Assembly: GCF_014851815.1 (NCBI RefSeq)
Contig: NZ_JACVAJ010000002.1
Location: 186,001-250,000, forward strand
Source: Pseudoxanthomonas sp. PXM01
Lineage (GTDB): Bacteria; Pseudomonadota; Gammaproteobacteria; Xanthomonadales; Xanthomonadaceae
Direction: 5' to 3'
DNA length: 64,000 bases
Shown: in pieces, positions 25,705 to 37,418 of the stretch
How the letters are laid out: every line of letters starts with the position of its first letter
How positions within the stretch are numbered: the stretch's first letter is position 1
Program-made: the position numbers and the translations under genes
Notes under the pieces: model-generated
Database searches by the model: none
Seen by the model: the letters and a program-made list of their open reading frames with translations, nothing else
Told to the model about the DNA's origin: nothing

Positions 25705-27309
25705 ATGACACATCCCATGACCTTCCGCCTGCTGGCGAGCCTGCTGCTCGCCGTGCCGTTGGCCGCGAGCGCCGCCGTCACCCAGGTGGCGGGTGAGGCC
25801 AGTCGCACCCCGGTCCAGACCGCGCCCGGCTGGAAGCTGGCGCAGTTCCCCGCACGCACCGCCACCCACGTCGGCTACCGCGAGATGGCGCTGGACCGGC
25901 TGGTGAAACTGCAGCAGTACAACGCCTCCGCCCGACCCAAGGCCATGCAGATCGGCATCGGTCGCCAGCTCGCGGGCGAAGGCATCGGCAGGACGACACC
26001 GGCCTTGCGCTGGGTACCGCTGGCATCCGGCGGCGCCGTCGCCCGCCTGCAGGTCAGTTCACCGGATGCGCTGGGATTGCGCGTGGGCCTGCAGGTGGCT
26101 GGACTGCATCCGCATGTCGAACTGAGATTCGGCGGCTCGGACGCGCCCACGCGTGTCGTTGCCGCGATCACCGCGGCCGAGGCCCGCCTGGCCGCCGACG
26201 CCCAGGGCATCTACTGGAGCCCCGCGACCGACGGCATCAGCCAGGTCATCGAGGTCTATCGCCCGGCGCACGTCACGGCGGCGCAGGCGCGGCTGCAGGC
26301 GCCGCAGGTGTCGCACCTGCTGGCCAACAGCGAAAACAACTTCAAGATCGTCGAGAAGATCGGCGAATCCGCGAGCTGCAACATCGATGCGGTGTGCCGC
26401 GTCGACAGCCTGGGACCCGCCTACGTGCAAGCGAAGAATGCCGTGGCGCACATGGTCTTCAATGTCTACACCACCGCCGGCGGCATCTACGGCACCTACA
26501 TCTGCACCGGCACCCTGCTCAACGACACCACGCCAGGCACGCAGGTGCCGTGGTTCTACTCGGCGGACCACTGCTTCGCCGGTGGCAGCGACGGCGTACC
26601 GGTGCAGGACCGCGCCAAGGTCGCGCTCAGCCTCAACACCTACTGGGGTTACGAGAACTCGGTCTGCGGCACCAACAATGGCGTGCGCGCCAATCCGCTG
26701 ACCGGCGGCGCGGACGTCATGTTCCACGACGCCAACGTCGACGCCCTGCTGCTGCGTCTTCGCAACGCTCCGCCGGCGTCGGCGACGTTCGCCGGCTGGG
26801 ATGCCAGTCCGCTGGCCGCCAATGCCAGCGTGATCGCCCTGCACCATCCGTCCGGCGATGCCAAGAAGTACTCGCGTGGCCAGCATCTCACCGACGTCTA
26901 TCCGGAGAACTTCACCGTCGGCTGGCAGGAGGGCACCACGGAGGGCGGCAGCAGCGGCTCCGGCCTGTTCACCCTGTATCGCGACAACAGTTACCGCCTG
27001 CGCGGCGGCCTGTACGGTGGAAGCGCGAGTTGCGCCAATGCCGGCAACCTCTCCAACCCGGGTAACCGCGACCACTACTCCCGTCTCGACCTGGTGTTCC
27101 CGCAGATCAAGCAGTGGCTCGCCGCCGATCCGGTCCGCGAGCACGGCACGCAGCCCCTGGTGCGTTCCGCCGGCGCGGTCGCACAGGGCCAGGGCGCACG
27201 GACCTCGCCCGCCACGGCTGCACCGGTACCTGCCGCCGTAACCGATCCGGCCGTACGCCAACGTCAGTCGCAGGCGGTGCCGTTGCGGGCCGGCACGCTC
27301 GAGCGCTGA
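25705..27309 (+). CDS. Secreted lysyl-endopeptidase-like serine protease
   Basis: This 534-residue protein has a signal peptide (about 1-20), a propeptide-like region up to about residue 190 and a trypsin-fold domain. The triad is visible as SADHCFAG (His), DANVDALLL (Asp) and EGGSSGSGLF (Ser). Cysteines such as CNIDAVC and YICTGTL fit the disulfide pattern of Lysobacter/Achromobacter lysyl endopeptidases. A Pro/Ala-rich tail follows. I use the ATG at 25705, behind AAGGAC; an earlier ATG at 25642 would add residues before the signal peptide. Confidence 0.88.
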   Translation: MTHPMTFRLLASLLLAVPLAASAAVTQVAGEASRTPVQTAPGWKLAQFPARTATHVGYREMALDRLVKLQQYNASARPKAMQIGIGRQLAGEGIGRTTPALRWVPLASGGAVARLQVSSPDALGLRVGLQVAGLHPHVELRFGGSDAPTRVVAAITAAEARLAADAQGIYWSPATDGISQVIEVYRPAHVTAAQARLQAPQVSHLLANSENNFKIVEKIGESASCNIDAVCRVDSLGPAYVQAKNAVAHMVFNVYTTAGGIYGTYICTGTLLNDTTPGTQVPWFYSADHCFAGGSDGVPVQDRAKVALSLNTYWGYENSVCGTNNGVRANPLTGGADVMFHDANVDALLLRLRNAPPASATFAGWDASPLAANASVIALHHPSGDAKKYSRGQHLTDVYPENFTVGWQEGTTEGGSSGSGLFTLYRDNSYRLRGGLYGGSASCANAGNLSNPGNRDHYSRLDLVFPQIKQWLAADPVREHGTQPLVRSAGAVAQGQGARTSPATAAPVPAAVTDPAVRQRQSQAVPLRAGTLER

Positions 27310-27332
27310 GCCGGGCACGCACGCGAAGAGAC

Positions 27333-27358
27333 AAGGCCGGCACCCGCCGGCCTTTTTT
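27333..27358 (+). terminator. Rho-independent terminator
   Basis: A 9-bp stem (AAGGCCGGC / GCCGGCCTT) with a four-base loop runs into six T residues, 23 bases after the protease stop. Confidence 0.93.
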
Positions 27359-27432
27359 CTGCGTACGCACCCGCTTCATCGTGCGCACACGGAACGCAGC
27401 GAACCTGCGCACGACACCCTGCGGACCTGCCC

Positions 27433-27963
27433 ATGCCGACGATCTTCACTCACGCGCTCATCCCGCTGGCGGCGGGCGTCGCGCTCGGCAGCAGACGAAT
27501 CCCGCCCCGTCTGGTCGGCGCCGGCATGCTGGCCGCGATGCTGCCGGACGCGGATGTCCTGGCGTTCAAGCTGGGCATCGACTACGCGCATGCCTTCGGC
27601 CATCGGGGCGCCAGCCATTCCCTGGTGTTCGCGCTGGCCTGCGGTGCGCTCGCCGGCGCCGGTGCACGCGGGCTCCGGACATCGGCGATGACGGCGTTCC
27701 TGTTCATCGCGCTGTCGGCCGCGTCGCATCCGCTGCTGGATATGCTGACCGACGGCGGCCTGGGCGTCGCGCTGCTGTGGCCCTGGTCCGACGCCCGCCA
27801 CTTCGCGCCGTGGCGGGTGATCGAGGTGTCGCCGTTCGCGAACCGCTTCTTCAGCGCGCGCGGCGTGGCCGTGCTGCTGTCGGAGTTCCGCTGGGTGTGG
27901 TTGCCGGTGTTGGCGCTCGCTGGCGCCACCGCCTGGTTGCGCCGTCAGCGCGTTCTTCCGTAG
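27433..27963 (+). CDS. YdjM-like (DUF457) membrane-bound metal-dependent hydrolase
   Basis: This 176-residue inner-membrane protein has about four or five helices and the conserved polar motifs of the YdjM family: FTHALIPLAAG, LPDADVLAFKLG, HAFGHRGASHSL and SHPLLDMLTDGG. The His/Asp set could bind a metal, which is the basis of the family name; the substrate is unknown. The stop codon overlaps the left arm of an inverted-repeat element. Confidence 0.85.
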   Translation: MPTIFTHALIPLAAGVALGSRRIPPRLVGAGMLAAMLPDADVLAFKLGIDYAHAFGHRGASHSLVFALACGALAGAGARGLRTSAMTAFLFIALSAASHPLLDMLTDGGLGVALLWPWSDARHFAPWRVIEVSPFANRFFSARGVAVLLSEFRWVWLPVLALAGATAWLRRQRVLP

Positions 27964-28087
27964 GAGCGACGTCGGTCGCGACCGTGCCGCCTGAGGACTC
28001 GATCACCAGGAAGACCAGCACGGGAGCCGCCGTCATGTCCCCTGCTGGCGCGCCAAGGGCATGTCGCGACTGACGTCGCTGCTACGG
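27958..28087. repeat. REP-type inverted pair, GTAGGAGCGACG family
   Basis: Two ~30-base arms (27958-27988 and 28058-28087) are inverted near-copies, differing at a few positions. Each contains GAGCGACGTC or its close variant followed by GTCGCGAC, which can fold by itself. The motif resembles a repeat common between genes in Xanthomonadaceae. The element sits between two gene 3' ends, as expected for REP doublets. Confidence 0.8.
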
Positions 28088-28101
28088 AAGGAATCCGCCG
28101 C

Positions 28102-28512
28102 TCAGTTCACGTCAGGCGCAGGATCCGGCTTGCGGTCCTTCATCTGTGCGGCCAGTTGTTCCTCGAACTGCTCAAGCGTCAGCCCTTGCGTGGCGGCCTC
28201 GATCACCGCGGTATCGCGCAGTTCGTCCGAATACACCAGCCGCACCGCATTGCCCTGCGCCTCGTGCAACGCGGCGGCCTGCTTGATCATTGCCAGCACT
28301 TCGGCGGCGCTGTCGGAGCTGCCGGCGATGCGGCCATCCATGCCCAGCACCCACACGCCCGCCTGGCGCACCACGCCCGCCAGCAGTTCGCCCTGGGGAT
28401 TGCGCAGCTCGGCATGCGGCTCGATAGCGGGCGCATTCGCGCGCGCCTGGTTGTGCGCCTTGATCGCCTTGCGTTTCTTCGCTTCGCGGCGGGCCTTGGA
28501 CTGGATCGACAT
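28102..28512 (-). CDS. Conserved hypothetical protein
   Basis: This 136-residue soluble protein has a very basic N-terminus (KARREAKKRKAIKAHNQAR), which suggests nucleic-acid or ribosome contact. A strand-rich middle (GVWVLGMDGRIAGSSDSA) and a helix-rich end (TLEQFEEQLAAQM) follow. There is no recognised family, signal peptide or membrane segment. It lies 18 bases downstream of the efflux pump gene and is likely co-transcribed with it. Confidence 0.75.
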   Translation of the reverse strand: MSIQSKARREAKKRKAIKAHNQARANAPAIEPHAELRNPQGELLAGVVRQAGVWVLGMDGRIAGSSDSAAEVLAMIKQAAALHEAQGNAVRLVYSDELRDTAVIEAATQGLTLEQFEEQLAAQMKDRKPDPAPDVN

Positions 28513-28530
28513 GGGAGTTCTCGCGGACGG

Positions 28531-29784
28531 TCAGAGTTGATCGGTGGGTTCGAGCGCGGCGGCGTTCTTCGGGCATGCCAGCCGCCGACGATGGGCCTGC
28601 GCCTCCCATTGCCACATCAGCCAGCCCAGCAGCGTGAATCCCGCCATGCCGAGCGCCAGGTGCAGGCCATGATGGCTCAATAGCGGCGACAGCACACCGG
28701 CGACCACGGCATTGACGATCAGATTGCTGAACGCCTGCAGCGACGACGCCGCGCCACGCTGCCGCGGGTACATGTCGAGGATGGCCAGGGTCAGGATCGG
28801 GAACACCAGGGCCACGCCCAACGCCGCCAGCATCATCGGCAGCACCGCCCACGGCACCCGGATGTCGTCGCCGGCCCAGGCGTTGTAGCCCACGTTCGCC
28901 ACCATGGCCAACGCCATGCAGGCGTAGCCGATCTTCACCAGCCGCGTGCCTTCGATGCGCCCGGCGGCGCGCCCGGACAGGAACGCGCCCAACACCATGC
29001 CGCCGATCGTGGGCAGGAACAGCCAGGCGAACTGCTGCTCGTCCAGGTGCAGCAGGTCCATCACGAACGCCGGTGCCGATGCGATGTACAGGAACAGGCC
29101 GGCGAAGCTCAGCGAACCGGCCAGCGCCAGCCGCAGGAAGCGCGGATTCCGCGCGATGCCCACGTAGTCGCGCAGCAGATGGCGCGGCGAGACCCGGTGG
29201 CGCACTTCCGGCGGATGCGTCTCCGGCAGCCAGCCGACCACCGCGACGATCAGCAGCAGCGAGAAGCCGGCCAGGAACCAGAAGATCATCGGCCATGCGC
29301 TCCAGCCGAGGATCCAGCCGCCCACGATCGGCGCGATGGCCGGGGCGATGCCGAAGATCATCGACACCTGGCTCATCAGCCGCTGGGCGTCGTCGCCATC
29401 GCGCGCATCGCGGATCACCGCACGCCCGACGATGAAGCCGACGCCGGCGGACAGGCCCTGCACGCCACGGAACAGCAGCAGCGTGCCCATGTCGGTGGCC
29501 ATCGCGCAGCCCACCGACGCCAGCAGGAACACCACCAGCCCGCCCAGGATCACCCGCCGGCGGCCGAACGTGTCCGACAGCGGACCGTGCACCAGGCTCA
29601 TCAACGCGTAGGTCAGCAGGTAGACGCTGATGGTCTGCTGCATCGCCACCTTGTCGGCACCCAGCTGCGCGGCCATGGCCGGGAACGCCGGAAAGATGGT
29701 GTCGATGGAGAACGGGCCGAACATCGCCAGTCCGCCCAGCAGCAGGGCCAGGCGCCGGTTCGAGATCGTGTGGGGGGCACTCAT
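28531..29784 (-). CDS. Bcr/CflA family multidrug efflux MFS transporter
   Basis: This 417-residue inner-membrane protein has 12 predicted helices. The first helix region PFSIDTIFPAFPAM and motif A, HGPLSDTFGRRRVI, are typical of drug:proton antiporters of the Bcr/CflA group. RGVQGLSAGVGFIVGRAVIRD is also characteristic. It probably exports drugs or metabolites with proton uptake. It is divergent from the riboswitch-gcvP unit, and the two share the 29785-29883 upstream region. Confidence 0.92.
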   Translation of the reverse strand: MSAPHTISNRRLALLLGGLAMFGPFSIDTIFPAFPAMAAQLGADKVAMQQTISVYLLTYALMSLVHGPLSDTFGRRRVILGGLVVFLLASVGCAMATDMGTLLLFRGVQGLSAGVGFIVGRAVIRDARDGDDAQRLMSQVSMIFGIAPAIAPIVGGWILGWSAWPMIFWFLAGFSLLLIVAVVGWLPETHPPEVRHRVSPRHLLRDYVGIARNPRFLRLALAGSLSFAGLFLYIASAPAFVMDLLHLDEQQFAWLFLPTIGGMVLGAFLSGRAAGRIEGTRLVKIGYACMALAMVANVGYNAWAGDDIRVPWAVLPMMLAALGVALVFPILTLAILDMYPRQRGAASSLQAFSNLIVNAVVAGVLSPLLSHHGLHLALGMAGFTLLGWLMWQWEAQAHRRRLACPKNAAALEPTDQL

Positions 29785-29883
29785 TGCGGGAAAACTCCGG
29801 ACGGGCGCGGTGCGGCTTCATGAACAGGCCGCGCCGGGCTGCCCATGGTACGCCCAAACCGCCGGCCGGCCGTCCCGCCGGGC

Positions 29884-29889
29884 TATACT
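29884..29889 (+). promoter_or_regulatory. -10 element upstream of the glycine riboswitch
   Basis: TATACT lies about a dozen bases before the first riboswitch stem, the right distance for transcription to start at its 5' edge. No good -35 is visible in the GC-rich stretch upstream. Confidence 0.5.
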
Positions 29890-29901
29890 CCGCGGGCAAG
29901 A

Positions 29902-30101
29902 CCCGGTGGGAGAAGCCCGTCGCCCGCGACGTGCTGCCGAAGGCGCAAACGCCCGTAATCGCTCAGGCCCGATACCACCACTGCAACGACACTCTGGAGA
30001 GACCGGCCGCCCATGCGGCAGCGCCGGCGCCGAAGGGGCACGAAGCGCGCGACCTCCTCGTCGGCGCGCTTCCAAACTCTCAGGCAAAAGGACAGAGGGG
30101 C
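29902..30101 (+). ncRNA. Tandem glycine riboswitch controlling gcvP
   Basis: Two glycine aptamers lie head to tail. The first has GCCGAAGGCGCAAACGCCC and later GCTCAGGC, closing near CTGGAGAGACCGG. The second has GGCGCCGAAGGGGCA and ends with the hallmark ACTCTCAGGCAAAAGGACAG followed by AGGGG. This arrangement is the classic two-aptamer form, which usually turns on glycine-cleavage genes when glycine is abundant. About 55 bases separate it from the gcvP start. No clear terminator hairpin is seen, so control may act on translation. Confidence 0.93.
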
Positions 30102-30156
30102 ATCCCACGCGCGGTTTCCGCGCGCCGGTCCCCATTGCCCTTCCCGGATGCCTTCC

Positions 30157-33051
<2,895 letters not shown>

Positions 33052-33076
33052 GCACCCGCTTCTCCCCGCTGGTCCG

Positions 33077-33109
33077 GCGAGGCCCCGCATGTCGGGGCCT
33101 CGCTTTTTT
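33077..33109 (+). terminator. Rho-independent terminator of gcvP
   Basis: A perfect 11-bp stem (GCGAGGCCCCG / CGGGGCCTCGC) with a five-base loop is followed by six T residues, 25 bases after the gcvP stop. Confidence 0.96.
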
Positions 33110-33225
33110 CACGGGCCCGTATCGCGAGATGCCGCCCGCGCCATCGCGCGCGTAAAGAGGTCTTCACGCCACACTGTGATATCACGTCAACGGGGCACTT
33201 GGCTCCGCAAGCACGCACGGCCGGC

Positions 33226-35076
33226 ATGCAGACGACGGGATCGTGGCCCCGCCCCTTCTGGATTGTTCTCGCCTGTCTGGCGAGCCTGCTGGTCTCCGCT
33301 GTCGCCGACGCCTCCACCCTGGTCCGGGGCTACACCCCGCGCTACAGCGTCACTGCGCGTGGCGATCTGCTGCTCATCGGCAACACACTGATGACCTGCC
33401 CTGCCACCGCAGCGAACTGCACGGCTGCCCAGGGCGGCGGCAGTTTCAACAACAACAGTTTCTCGATGGACTGGGTGAACGCCGACAACGTCACCACCGC
33501 GCCTCAGAATTCCTCGACCGCCACCCTCAACATCCCGGCCGGCAGCACGGTGGTGTTCGCCGGCCTGTACTGGGGTGCCGACACCAGCGGCAGTGGCGCC
33601 GCCGCCGCGCCGACGCCCGCCAGTCGCAACGTGGTGCGCTTCGCCACGCCGGCGTCCGGCTATGCCAACACCACGGCGACCACGGTGGACGTGAGCGGCA
33701 CCCGCTTCTCCGCGATGGCCGACGTGACCTCGCGCGTCCAGGCCGGCGGCTCCGGCGTCTACAAGGTCGCCGGCATCCAGGCCGGCCGCGGCACCGACCG
33801 CTACGCCGGCTGGTCGCTGGTGGTGGTGGTGACGAATCCCACCCTGCCGCCCCGCAACATGGTGGTGTTCGACGGCTACGCCACGATCAACAGCAGCGCG
33901 CCTACCGCCATCACCACCTCTGTCGCCGGCTTCCGCACGCCACCGACCGGCACCGTCGCATCGCGGGTCGGGTTCATCGCCTACGAAGGCGACCTCGACA
34001 GTACCGGCGACAGTTTCCAGGTCAACGGCACCAACCTCAGCAACGGCCTCAACCCCACCAGCAACGCCTTCAACTCGACGATCAGCAGCGGCGGCACCCA
34101 CTTCACCTCGAAGAGCCCGCACTACCTCAACCAGCTCGGCTTCGATGCCGACCTGTTCGACACCACCCTGTTGCCCAACAACGCGACCTCCGCCACGCTG
34201 ACGTTCACCACCGGCGGCGAAACCTATTTCCCTGCCGCCATCCTGTTCTCGACCCTGGTGTTCGAGCCGGTGATCGACTCCAACTTCAGGAAGTCGGTGA
34301 CCGACCTCAATGGCGGCACCGTGGGCACGGGCGACATCCTCGAGTACACCCTCGCCTACGGGAACACCGGCAACGATGGTGCGTTGCAGGTGGTGGTGAC
34401 GGATGCGATCCCTCCCAACACCACCTACGTGCCCGGCTCGCTGCAGATCGTCGCCGGCCCCAACGCGGGCGCCAAGAGCGATGCCATCGGCGACGATCAG
34501 GCCAACTTCGACAGTGCCAACAACCGCGTCGTGTTCCGCCTGGGCACGGGCGCGAACGGCCTGGTCGGCGGCACGCTGTCGCCGGGCACCAGCGGCAGCG
34601 TGCGCTTCCGTGTGCAGGTCAATGCCACGGCGCCGCAGAACACCACCATCCCCAACACTGCGGAAACCGCCTACGTGTCGGCCTCGCTCAACGAGGCGAA
34701 GACGGCCACCTCCAATACGGTATCGGTCACGGTGTCCAACCAGGCGGATGTGTCCATCACCAAGACCACCAGTGCGGCACAGGTCGTCGCCGGCGAACCG
34801 ATGGAATTCACCCTGACCATCGACAACGCCGGCCCTGCTGCCGCCAACGGCACGGTGCTGCGCGACCCCGCGGTGGCGAATCTGGAATGCCTGGCCGCGC
34901 CGGCGCCTGGCAGCGCCACCTGCGAGGGCACCGGAGGCGCGCTGTGCCCCGGCGGCGTGGCCAGCGGACCGGTGTCGGTGGCGGCGCTGCAATCCGCGGG
35001 CGGCGTCGCACTCCCCGCGCTGCCTGCTGGCGGCCGCATCGTGGTCGAGCTGACCTGCATTCCCGCAAGTCCCTGA
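33226..35076 (+). CDS. Secreted DUF11-repeat protein
   Basis: This 616-residue protein has a signal peptide (about 1-30, ending near ADAS). The N-terminal part (about 35-340) has adhesin-like features such as VVFAGLYWGADTS and YAGWSLVVVVTNPT. Two DUF11 beta domains follow: one from FRKSVTDLNGGTVGTGDILEY, the second from ADVSITKTTSAAQVV. DUF11 repeats occur in large surface proteins. The end has four cysteines and no anchor motif. I prefer the ATG at 33226; a TTG at 33199 is in frame. Its role is unknown, possibly surface or matrix. Confidence 0.8.
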   Translation: MQTTGSWPRPFWIVLACLASLLVSAVADASTLVRGYTPRYSVTARGDLLLIGNTLMTCPATAANCTAAQGGGSFNNNSFSMDWVNADNVTTAPQNSSTATLNIPAGSTVVFAGLYWGADTSGSGAAAAPTPASRNVVRFATPASGYANTTATTVDVSGTRFSAMADVTSRVQAGGSGVYKVAGIQAGRGTDRYAGWSLVVVVTNPTLPPRNMVVFDGYATINSSAPTAITTSVAGFRTPPTGTVASRVGFIAYEGDLDSTGDSFQVNGTNLSNGLNPTSNAFNSTISSGGTHFTSKSPHYLNQLGFDADLFDTTLLPNNATSATLTFTTGGETYFPAAILFSTLVFEPVIDSNFRKSVTDLNGGTVGTGDILEYTLAYGNTGNDGALQVVVTDAIPPNTTYVPGSLQIVAGPNAGAKSDAIGDDQANFDSANNRVVFRLGTGANGLVGGTLSPGTSGSVRFRVQVNATAPQNTTIPNTAETAYVSASLNEAKTATSNTVSVTVSNQADVSITKTTSAAQVVAGEPMEFTLTIDNAGPAAANGTVLRDPAVANLECLAAPAPGSATCEGTGGALCPGGVASGPVSVAALQSAGGVALPALPAGGRIVVELTCIPASP

Positions 35077-35143
35077 TCGACACCCGGGCCACGGTCCGCG
35101 CCGGATGTGAGGCGAGCAGCGGAATCGCCGCTATCATCCGCCC

Positions 35144-36385
35144 ATGCCCGATCTTGCCGCCCTCGCCCTCGACGCCCTGATCTTCATCGGTCTTGCCTGG
35201 GTCGCATGGCGTGCGCTGGGGCGGTCGATTCCGATCGCGGTCATCCCGATCATCATCGGCCTGTTGCTGGCGGCCACCGGCGTGCTGCCGGCCAGTTGGG
35301 GCGTACCGTCGAAGCTCGGTGACCAGATCGGCTTCCTCGGCGTGCTGCTGCTCGCGTTCACCGCGGGCCTGGAGACGCGCCAGTCGGCGCATCTGCCGAC
35401 CGCCGCCGATGCCACGCCGCTGCCACGTACGCAGGCACTGCGCTTCGTCGCCAGCGCCGGCATGGCGCTGCTGCTGCCGTTCGCGCTCGGCACGCTGGCC
35501 GCGCACTACTACTTCACCGGCCTGCCGGGCTGGGACGCGCCGAAGGGCGGCGCCTGGATGGGCGCGCTGGCGATCGGCCTGTGCATCGCGGTCAGCGCAC
35601 TGCCGGTGCTGATCGGCATCGTGCGCGAACTCGGTCCGCTGCATCGACCGCTGACCCAGCTCGCGCTGCGCATCGCGGTGATCGACGACGCGGTGCTGTG
35701 GACCGGCCTGGCGCTGTTGCTGCTGGTGGCCGAAGGCGGCTCGCTGCTGGCCGGCGCGTCCACCACGCATGTGTTCGCGGTGGGCGTGATCATCGTGCTC
35801 GCCGCGGCCGGATCGCTGGCGTCGCGCCTGCGTACGCCGCCGACCTGGCTTGTGTGGCTGTCGCTGCCGGTGTTCCTCGTCGCCGGCGCCTGGGCCAGTT
35901 CGCAACTCGGCCTGCATGCGCTGCTCGGCGCGTACTTCGGCGGCGCGATGGTGCCGCCGTCCTGGACGAAGCGCCTGCTGGTCGAACGGTTGGGCCAGAT
36001 CGCCCTGATCGGCCTCGCGCCCCTGTTCTTCGGCCACAGCGGCCTGAAGATCGACGGCAGCGTGCTGGGCTGGGCGTCGCTGCAGGCCTCGCTGGTGCTG
36101 CTGGTGCTGGCGGTGGTCGCCAAGCTGGTCGCGGTGATGCTCTGCCCGCCGGCCTCCACGCTGTCGCGGCGCGAAGCGCTCGCGGTCGGTGCGCTGCTGC
36201 AATGCAAGGGCCTGATGGAAATCGTCGCCGCCACCATCCTGCGCGACCACGGCCTGCTGTCCGAGCACGCCTTCGCTGCACTCGTCACGCTGGCCGTGCT
36301 GTCGACGCTGCTGACCGGTCCGTTCTTCCGCACGCTGGTGAAGCGCCACGCGACCGCGGACGCGCACGGCCGTCAGCCCGCCTGA
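35144..36385 (+). CDS. CPA2-type cation:proton antiporter
   Basis: This 413-residue inner-membrane protein has 11-13 hydrophobic segments. Marks of the Na+/H+ exchanger fold are VIPIIIGLLLAATGVLPASWG, GFLGVLLLAFTAGLE, the acidic pair in RIAVIDDAVLWT and LQCKGLMEIVAATI. It has no C-terminal RCK/TrkA domain, unlike Kef systems. It likely exchanges Na+ or K+ for protons. It ends three bases before the convergent LysR gene. Confidence 0.88.
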   Translation: MPDLAALALDALIFIGLAWVAWRALGRSIPIAVIPIIIGLLLAATGVLPASWGVPSKLGDQIGFLGVLLLAFTAGLETRQSAHLPTAADATPLPRTQALRFVASAGMALLLPFALGTLAAHYYFTGLPGWDAPKGGAWMGALAIGLCIAVSALPVLIGIVRELGPLHRPLTQLALRIAVIDDAVLWTGLALLLLVAEGGSLLAGASTTHVFAVGVIIVLAAAGSLASRLRTPPTWLVWLSLPVFLVAGAWASSQLGLHALLGAYFGGAMVPPSWTKRLLVERLGQIALIGLAPLFFGHSGLKIDGSVLGWASLQASLVLLVLAVVAKLVAVMLCPPASTLSRREALAVGALLQCKGLMEIVAATILRDHGLLSEHAFAALVTLAVLSTLLTGPFFRTLVKRHATADAHGRQPA

Positions 36386-36388
36386 GGT

Positions 36389-37291
36389 CTACGCGTCCAG
36401 ATAAGGACGCGATGTTTCCGTCAGCCAGCCCATGAACGCCTGCACGCGCTGCGGCAGGTGGCGGCGGTGCGCATACAGCAGCGTCACCGGCATCGGTTCG
36501 GCGCGGTAGTGCGGCAGCACTTCCACCAGCTGCCCCTGTTCGATCAACGTACGCAGCCCGGCCATCGGTGCCTGGATCAGGCCCAGTCCCGCCATGCACG
36601 CGGCTTCATAGGCATCGGAACTGTTGACCGTCAGTGCACCGGTCATCGGCAGGCTGGCGAACTGCGTGCCGTCCCAGTACTCCCAGCCGTCCGGCTTGCC
36701 ACCGAAGGTGCTGGCGTAGTGGATCAGCCGATGCCCCTGCAGGTCGTCGAGGGATGTCGGAAGGCCATGGCGCTGCAGGTACGCCGGACTGGCGCACGTC
36801 ACCACCCGCAACTCGCCCAGCGGCCGCGCGACCAGGCTGGTGTCGGCCAGCGTGCCGACCCGCAGCACGCAGTCGAAACCTTCCCGCACCACGTCGACAC
36901 GGCGGTCGGTGCAGCTCAGTTCCAGCTCCAGCTGCGGGTGCGCCTGCAGGAAGTCCGGCAAATGCGGCAGCACGAAGTGCCGCGCGAAACGCGCCGGCAT
37001 GTCCACCCTCAGGCGTCCACGTAGCGCCTGCGGCGTGCGCGCGAACAGATGCTGCACCTCGTCCATGTCGGCCAGCAGGTCGCGGCAGCGCTCGTAGAAC
37101 GCCTGCCCATCTTGGGTCATCTGCACGCGCCGCGTGGTCCGGTGCAGCAGCTGCGTGCCGAGCCAGGCTTCCAGCTGCTGCACGGCGGTGGACACACTGG
37201 CCTTGGGCAGGCCCAGGCTGTCGGCGGCGCGGGTGAAGCTGGCCATCTCGGCGACCCGGACGAAGGCCTGCATGGCGTCGAGGCGGTTCAT
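36389..37291 (-). CDS. LysR family transcriptional regulator
   Basis: This 300-residue protein has an N-terminal winged helix (about 1-60: LDAMQAFVRVAEMASFTRAAD and LPKASVSTAVQQLE) and a C-terminal periplasmic-binding-like effector domain. It belongs to the large group with FDCVLRVG and YASTFGGKPDGWEYW-type effector pockets. It is divergent from the SDR gene, and a 17-base inverted repeat lies between the starts. It probably controls the SDR gene and itself; the inducer is unknown. Confidence 0.93.
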   Translation of the reverse strand: MNRLDAMQAFVRVAEMASFTRAADSLGLPKASVSTAVQQLEAWLGTQLLHRTTRRVQMTQDGQAFYERCRDLLADMDEVQHLFARTPQALRGRLRVDMPARFARHFVLPHLPDFLQAHPQLELELSCTDRRVDVVREGFDCVLRVGTLADTSLVARPLGELRVVTCASPAYLQRHGLPTSLDDLQGHRLIHYASTFGGKPDGWEYWDGTQFASLPMTGALTVNSSDAYEAACMAGLGLIQAPMAGLRTLIEQGQLVEVLPHYRAEPMPVTLLYAHRRHLPQRVQAFMGWLTETSRPYLDA

Positions 37292-37307
37292 GACGGCTCC
37301 GGCGATT

Positions 37308-37324
37308 GTTCGTACATGACGAAC
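37308..37324. promoter_or_regulatory. Inverted repeat between divergent lysR-type and SDR genes
   Basis: GTTCGT-ACATG-ACGAAC is a perfect 6-bp inverted repeat with a five-base spacer. It contains a T-N11-A arrangement (37310 to 37322), the usual LysR-box shape. It is 17 bases from the regulator start and about 95 from the SDR start, as for autoregulated divergent pairs. Confidence 0.75.
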
Positions 37325-37418
37325 GGTCCAATCAGTTTAAGCCGATTTATCCGCCCATTGCCGCTCAATACAGTGGCGCCACGGTGAATCCACCGCCCGT
37401 CCCCACTGGAGCCCCGCC

